From Nocardia exalbida NBRC 100660 (GTDB lineage: Bacteria; Actinomycetota; Actinomycetes; Mycobacteriales; Mycobacteriaceae): a stretch of DNA of 64,000 nucleotides. The position numbers and the translations under genes are program-made. Shown in pieces: positions 61,220 to 64,000 of this stretch; the first letter of the stretch is position 1; the number at the start of each line of letters is the position of its first letter. The notes under the pieces were generated by a model. It ran no database searches, was not told where the DNA came from, and saw only the letters and a list, made by a program, of their open reading frames with translations. The stretch is from positions 62,001 through 126,000 of the forward strand of contig NZ_BAFZ01000089.1 in assembly GCF_000308575.1 (NCBI RefSeq), written 5' to 3'.

Positions 61220-62518
61220 ATGACCAACTCGTGGGTGAACTGGGCAGGCGATCAACAGTGTGCGCCCGCGATCATCGCCACACCGCGCTCCGTCGAGGAA
61301 TTGGCCGGCCTGCTCGCCGACGCCGAAGCCGCCGGCCGGACCGTGCGGGTCGCCGGCACCGGTCATTCGTTCACCGACGCCGTCCTGACCGACGGCACGC
61401 TGCTGAGCCTGGCGAAGCTGAACCGCGTCCTCGATGTCGACCGGGCGAGCGGCCTGGTGCGGGTGGAGGCGGGCATCAGCCTGAACGCGGCCAGCACCGC
61501 CCTGCATGAGCACGGCCTCGCCTTCCCGAACCTGGGCGACATCGATGTGCAGACCGTCGCGGGCGCTATCGCCACCGCCACCCACGGCACGGGCGCCACC
61601 TTGCAGAACCTCTCCGCCGCGGTGCATTCGCTGGAATTGACGCAGGCGGACGGCACCCGGGTGGAACTGAACGAGCACACCGATCCCGACGGCTGGCGGG
61701 CGGCGCGGGTCGGCATCGGAGCACTGGGTGTCGTCACCGCCGTGACCCTGCGGATGGCGCCGTCGTTCGTGCTGGAGGGCGTCGAACGGCCGATCCCGGT
61801 GGAGGAGGTGCTCGCGGACCTGGATTCGTTCGTCGACGGCAACGACCATTTCGAGTTCTACATGTTCGCGCACAGTCCGCTGGCCATGACCAAGCGCAAC
61901 AACCGCGTGACCCTGCCCGAGCAGCCGCGCCCCAAGGCGGTGGACTGGTTCGCCGACATCCTGATGTCCAATCACCTGTTCGACGCGCTGTGCAGAGTGA
62001 GCCGCAGGCAACCGCGCCTGGTCCCCTTCATCCAGCGCAGCGCCGCCTACGCGGGCAGCTACCGGCGTCAGGTGGACCGCTCCTACCGGGTGTTCGCCTC
62101 GCCCCGCCTGATTCGCTTCACCGAGATGGAGTACGCCATCCCGCGCGCGCATTCCGTCGACGCGATCCGCGAGATCAAGGAACTGACCACTCGTTTCGAC
62201 ACCCCGATGCCCATCGAGGTGCGGTGGGTCGCACCCGACGACGCGTTCCTGTCCCCTGCGGGCGGCCGCGACACCTGCTACATCGCGGTGCACCAATACC
62301 GGGGCATGGACTTCGAGCCGTACTTCCGCGCCTGCGAAGCGGTGTTCGACCGCTACCAGGGCCGCCCGCACTGGGGCAAACGCCACTTCCAGACCGCGGC
62401 GACCCTGCGGGACCGCTATCCCGACTGGGATCGGTTCGCCGAGGTGCGGCGGCGCTTCGATCCGAAGGGGCGTTTCGCCAATCCCTACCTCGACCGGGTG
62501 CTCGGACCGGTCGGCTGA
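61220..62518 (+). CDS. D-arabinono-1,4-lactone oxidase / L-gulonolactone dehydrogenase-like flavoenzyme
   Basis: The 432-residue enzyme has a VAO-type FAD domain (VRVAGTGHSFTDAV; GLAFPNLGDIDVQTVAGAIATATHGTG) and an ALO domain ending HWGKRHFQTAA and RFDPKGRFANPYLDR. The HWGK corresponds to the HWxK of aldonolactone oxidoreductases. The position that carries the FAD-linking His in plant-type enzymes reads GTGHS, so the FAD may be attached or not. Mycobacterial relatives oxidise L-gulono-1,4-lactone. ATG 61220 is the natural start. Confidence 0.87.
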   Translation: MTNSWVNWAGDQQCAPAIIATPRSVEELAGLLADAEAAGRTVRVAGTGHSFTDAVLTDGTLLSLAKLNRVLDVDRASGLVRVEAGISLNAASTALHEHGLAFPNLGDIDVQTVAGAIATATHGTGATLQNLSAAVHSLELTQADGTRVELNEHTDPDGWRAARVGIGALGVVTAVTLRMAPSFVLEGVERPIPVEEVLADLDSFVDGNDHFEFYMFAHSPLAMTKRNNRVTLPEQPRPKAVDWFADILMSNHLFDALCRVSRRQPRLVPFIQRSAAYAGSYRRQVDRSYRVFASPRLIRFTEMEYAIPRAHSVDAIREIKELTTRFDTPMPIEVRWVAPDDAFLSPAGGRDTCYIAVHQYRGMDFEPYFRACEAVFDRYQGRPHWGKRHFQTAATLRDRYPDWDRFAEVRRRFDPKGRFANPYLDRVLGPVG

Positions 62519-62548
62519 ACCCGGCTCACCGCACGAGCGCCGCGGCGG

Positions 62549-63295
62549 TCACGCGGCGAGAATCTCCGCGACCAGGCGGGGCACGGCCGTGCCGATGGGT
62601 TCGCGGATGATCTCGGTGGCCATGTCGTCGTAGGGCGTCGGCTCGGCGTTCACGATGACCAGATCCGCGCCGTTCTCCACCGCGATCGAGCACATCGACG
62701 CGGCGGGCTCGACCTGCAACGACGTGCCGATCGCCAGGAAGACGTCGCTCGTCTGCGCGGTGAGCGCGGCCTTGGTCATGGTGCGGCGGTCCATCTGCTG
62801 ACCGAACATCACGGTGGCCGACTTGAGGATGCCGCCGCAGCCGGGACACGGCGGGTCGGGCTCACCCGCGGCCACCCGTTCCAAGGTGGCGGACATCGAG
62901 GTCTGGTAGTCGCACTCGATGCAGACCACCTCGAACATGTTGCCGTGGATCTCGATCACCCGCTCCGGCGAAGACCCCGCCCGCTGATGCAGGCGATCGA
63001 TGTTCTGGGTGATGATGGTGACCGCCCGCCCGGCGCGCTCCAGGTCGGCGAGGGCATTGTGCGCGGCGTTGGGTACGGCCTGCCAGGCCGGATTGTCCCG
63101 TCTGGCGAGCCACGCGCGTTCCCGCAGGCCGGGGTCGGCCACATAGTTCTGATAGGTCGACAGCAATTCGGCGATCGGATCCTTCGTCCATACCCCGCGC
63201 GGGCCGCGGAAATCCGGGATGCCGGAATCGGTGGAGATGCCCGCGCCCGTGAGCACCCCGATCCGGCCGCCACGACTGCGCCACTCGGTCGTCAT
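62549..63295 (-). CDS. Sir2-family NAD-dependent protein deacylase
   Basis: The 248-residue sirtuin has GAGIS (17-21), GIPDFRG, the TQNID motif, catalytic His117 in EIHGNM, and a zinc site of Cys125, Cys128, Cys150 and Cys153. It lacks the Tyr/Arg pair of CobB-type desuccinylases as far as I can see, so deacetylation is the default guess. It converges on the lactone oxidase gene with about 30 bp between. Confidence 0.92.
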   Translation of the reverse strand: MTTEWRSRGGRIGVLTGAGISTDSGIPDFRGPRGVWTKDPIAELLSTYQNYVADPGLRERAWLARRDNPAWQAVPNAAHNALADLERAGRAVTIITQNIDRLHQRAGSSPERVIEIHGNMFEVVCIECDYQTSMSATLERVAAGEPDPPCPGCGGILKSATVMFGQQMDRRTMTKAALTAQTSDVFLAIGTSLQVEPAASMCSIAVENGADLVIVNAEPTPYDDMATEIIREPIGTAVPRLVAEILAA

Positions 63296-63406
63296 ATCCG
63301 GACAGCCTAAGGGCAGCGCCCAGATCGCCGATCATGGATAGACGATGAGAGACTTGTAGGGTTATCATCTCATTGTATTGAGTTCGGCCGATCAAGGGAG
63401 ATCACG

Positions 63407-64000
63407 ATGACCGCGTCCGTCGCACGCGAATCCACCGGCGCGCGAACGCTGCCGCCCCGCCGCCCGATCGAACCGGGGACACAGATGTGGGAGCAGACCG
63501 GTCTGGTCACCTTCTCCCTCACGGCTGGCTCGGCCTTCCTGCTGCAAACCATGGAGCCGACCATCTCCGCGGTGGTGGACGAGTACTCCACCTTCCGCAC
63601 CGATCCCATGGGCCGCGCGATGCGCAGCCTGGCGTCGGTGATGATGTGGGTCTACGGCGGCGAGGAAGCGCTCGCCGAGGCCGACCGCCTTCGCGAGCTG
63701 CACGCGTCGCTGAACACCACCGACGCCAACGGCGTCCGGCACACCGCGCTGTCGAGCGCCCCGTGGGCCTGGGTGCTGCACACCGGAACCTTCGCCTTCA
63801 CCGAGAGCGCCAAGTACTTCGCCAAGCGCCCGCTCACCGCGGCGGACAAAGAGGCGTACTTCCAGGAGACGTTGCAGCTGTTGCGCAATTTCTCGGTGGC
63901 GCCCAAGGAGATCCCCGCGAACTACACCGAGTTCGAGAAGTTCTTCGAAGACACCGTCGCCAACCACCTGGTCGCCACCGACACCGCGCGCGATTACCTG
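63407..64000 (+). CDS. MpaB/DUF2236-like oxygenase, N-terminal part
   Basis: A frame from ATG 63407, preceded by AAGGGAG, is open to the window end, giving 198 residues without a stop. It reads TFSLTAGSAFLLQTMEPTIS, STFRTDPMGRAMRSLASVM and APWAWVLHTGTFAFTESA, which fits the DUF2236/MpaB (latex-clearing-like) family. There a conserved His in WVHA/WVLHT-type segments binds heme. The frame has normal coding quality and clearly beats the antisense frames. The gene continues beyond the window. Confidence 0.82.
   Translation, partial: MTASVARESTGARTLPPRRPIEPGTQMWEQTGLVTFSLTAGSAFLLQTMEPTISAVVDEYSTFRTDPMGRAMRSLASVMMWVYGGEEALAEADRLRELHASLNTTDANGVRHTALSSAPWAWVLHTGTFAFTESAKYFAKRPLTAADKEAYFQETLQLLRNFSVAPKEIPANYTEFEKFFEDTVANHLVATDTARDYL

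Noticed and set aside
1..64000. CRISPR array, rRNA operon, prophage or plasmid origin
   Set aside because: No regularly spaced direct repeats, rRNA sequence, phage structural genes or replication genes were seen on either strand.

Overview
The window is high-GC, gene-dense actinobacterial DNA. A secreted antigen-85-like mycolyltransferase-type esterase, a resuscitation-promoting-factor protein, many TetR regulators and the general gene style suggest a mycolic-acid actinomycete, most likely Nocardia or a close relative. This placement is inference; no rRNA or marker gene is present to fix the species.

Region 1 (1-9307) is the most striking part. It is the 3' end of a type I polyketide synthase (ER-KR-ACP), a PLP-dependent alpha-oxoamine synthase, three proteins of the kinds otherwise known from enediyne clusters (UnbV: ASPIC/FG-GAP repeats; UnbU: RnfD/NqrB-like membrane protein; UnbL: DUF1702) and a short-chain reductase with the fingerprint of 3-ketodihydrosphingosine reductase. 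The first four genes overlap by 4 bp each. I read this as a pathway in which a PKS-made acyl chain is released by decarboxylative condensation with an amino acid and the resulting 3-ketone is reduced, giving a sphingoid-base-like amino alcohol. The Unb proteins are an unexplained addition. A frameshifted flavin-reductase remnant lies inside the operon.

Region 2 (9.3-29.9 kb) is catabolic and regulatory. It holds a DoxX/TetR pair, an MHS-family transporter, a TetR/SDR pair, a gamma-glutamylamine-type operon (glutamine synthetase-like, PuuD-like, aldehyde dehydrogenase, SDR), two lipases, a PucR regulator, a thiolase-SDR operon, an Rpf protein, and an acyl-CoA dehydrogenase with a divergent TetR gene and two perfect palindromic operators between them.

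Region 3 (29.9-43.9 kb) opens with a MerR gene divergent from a three-gene membrane operon whose promoter spacer contains the predicted MerR operator. A mycolyltransferase-like esterase follows, then a deletion scar that truncated both an MFS gene and a LysR gene, an ADP-ribosylglycohydrolase, a Mn/Zn-type ABC importer under a long palindrome, a P450 lacking the ExxR motif beside a divergent amine oxidase, a methyltransferase and a DUF1206 protein.

Region 4 (43.9-53.3 kb) looks decayed or acquired. It has a truncated hydrolase, long gene-free stretches, an ECF41-type sigma factor with a frameshift next to its likely target oxidoreductase, an ISL3 transposase remnant, a hydrolase/AraC pair, tRNA-Ala(GGC) with a clear terminator, and a perfect LexA box with no recognisable gene behind it.

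Region 5 (53.3-64 kb) carries a DsbA-like thioredoxin protein, phosphoglucomutase with an overlapping MFS gene, a decayed crcB-DUF190-crcB fluoride-channel operon, a DHA2 efflux pump with a divergent TetR gene, an aldonolactone oxidase, a Sir2 deacylase and the start of an MpaB/DUF2236-like gene that runs off the window.
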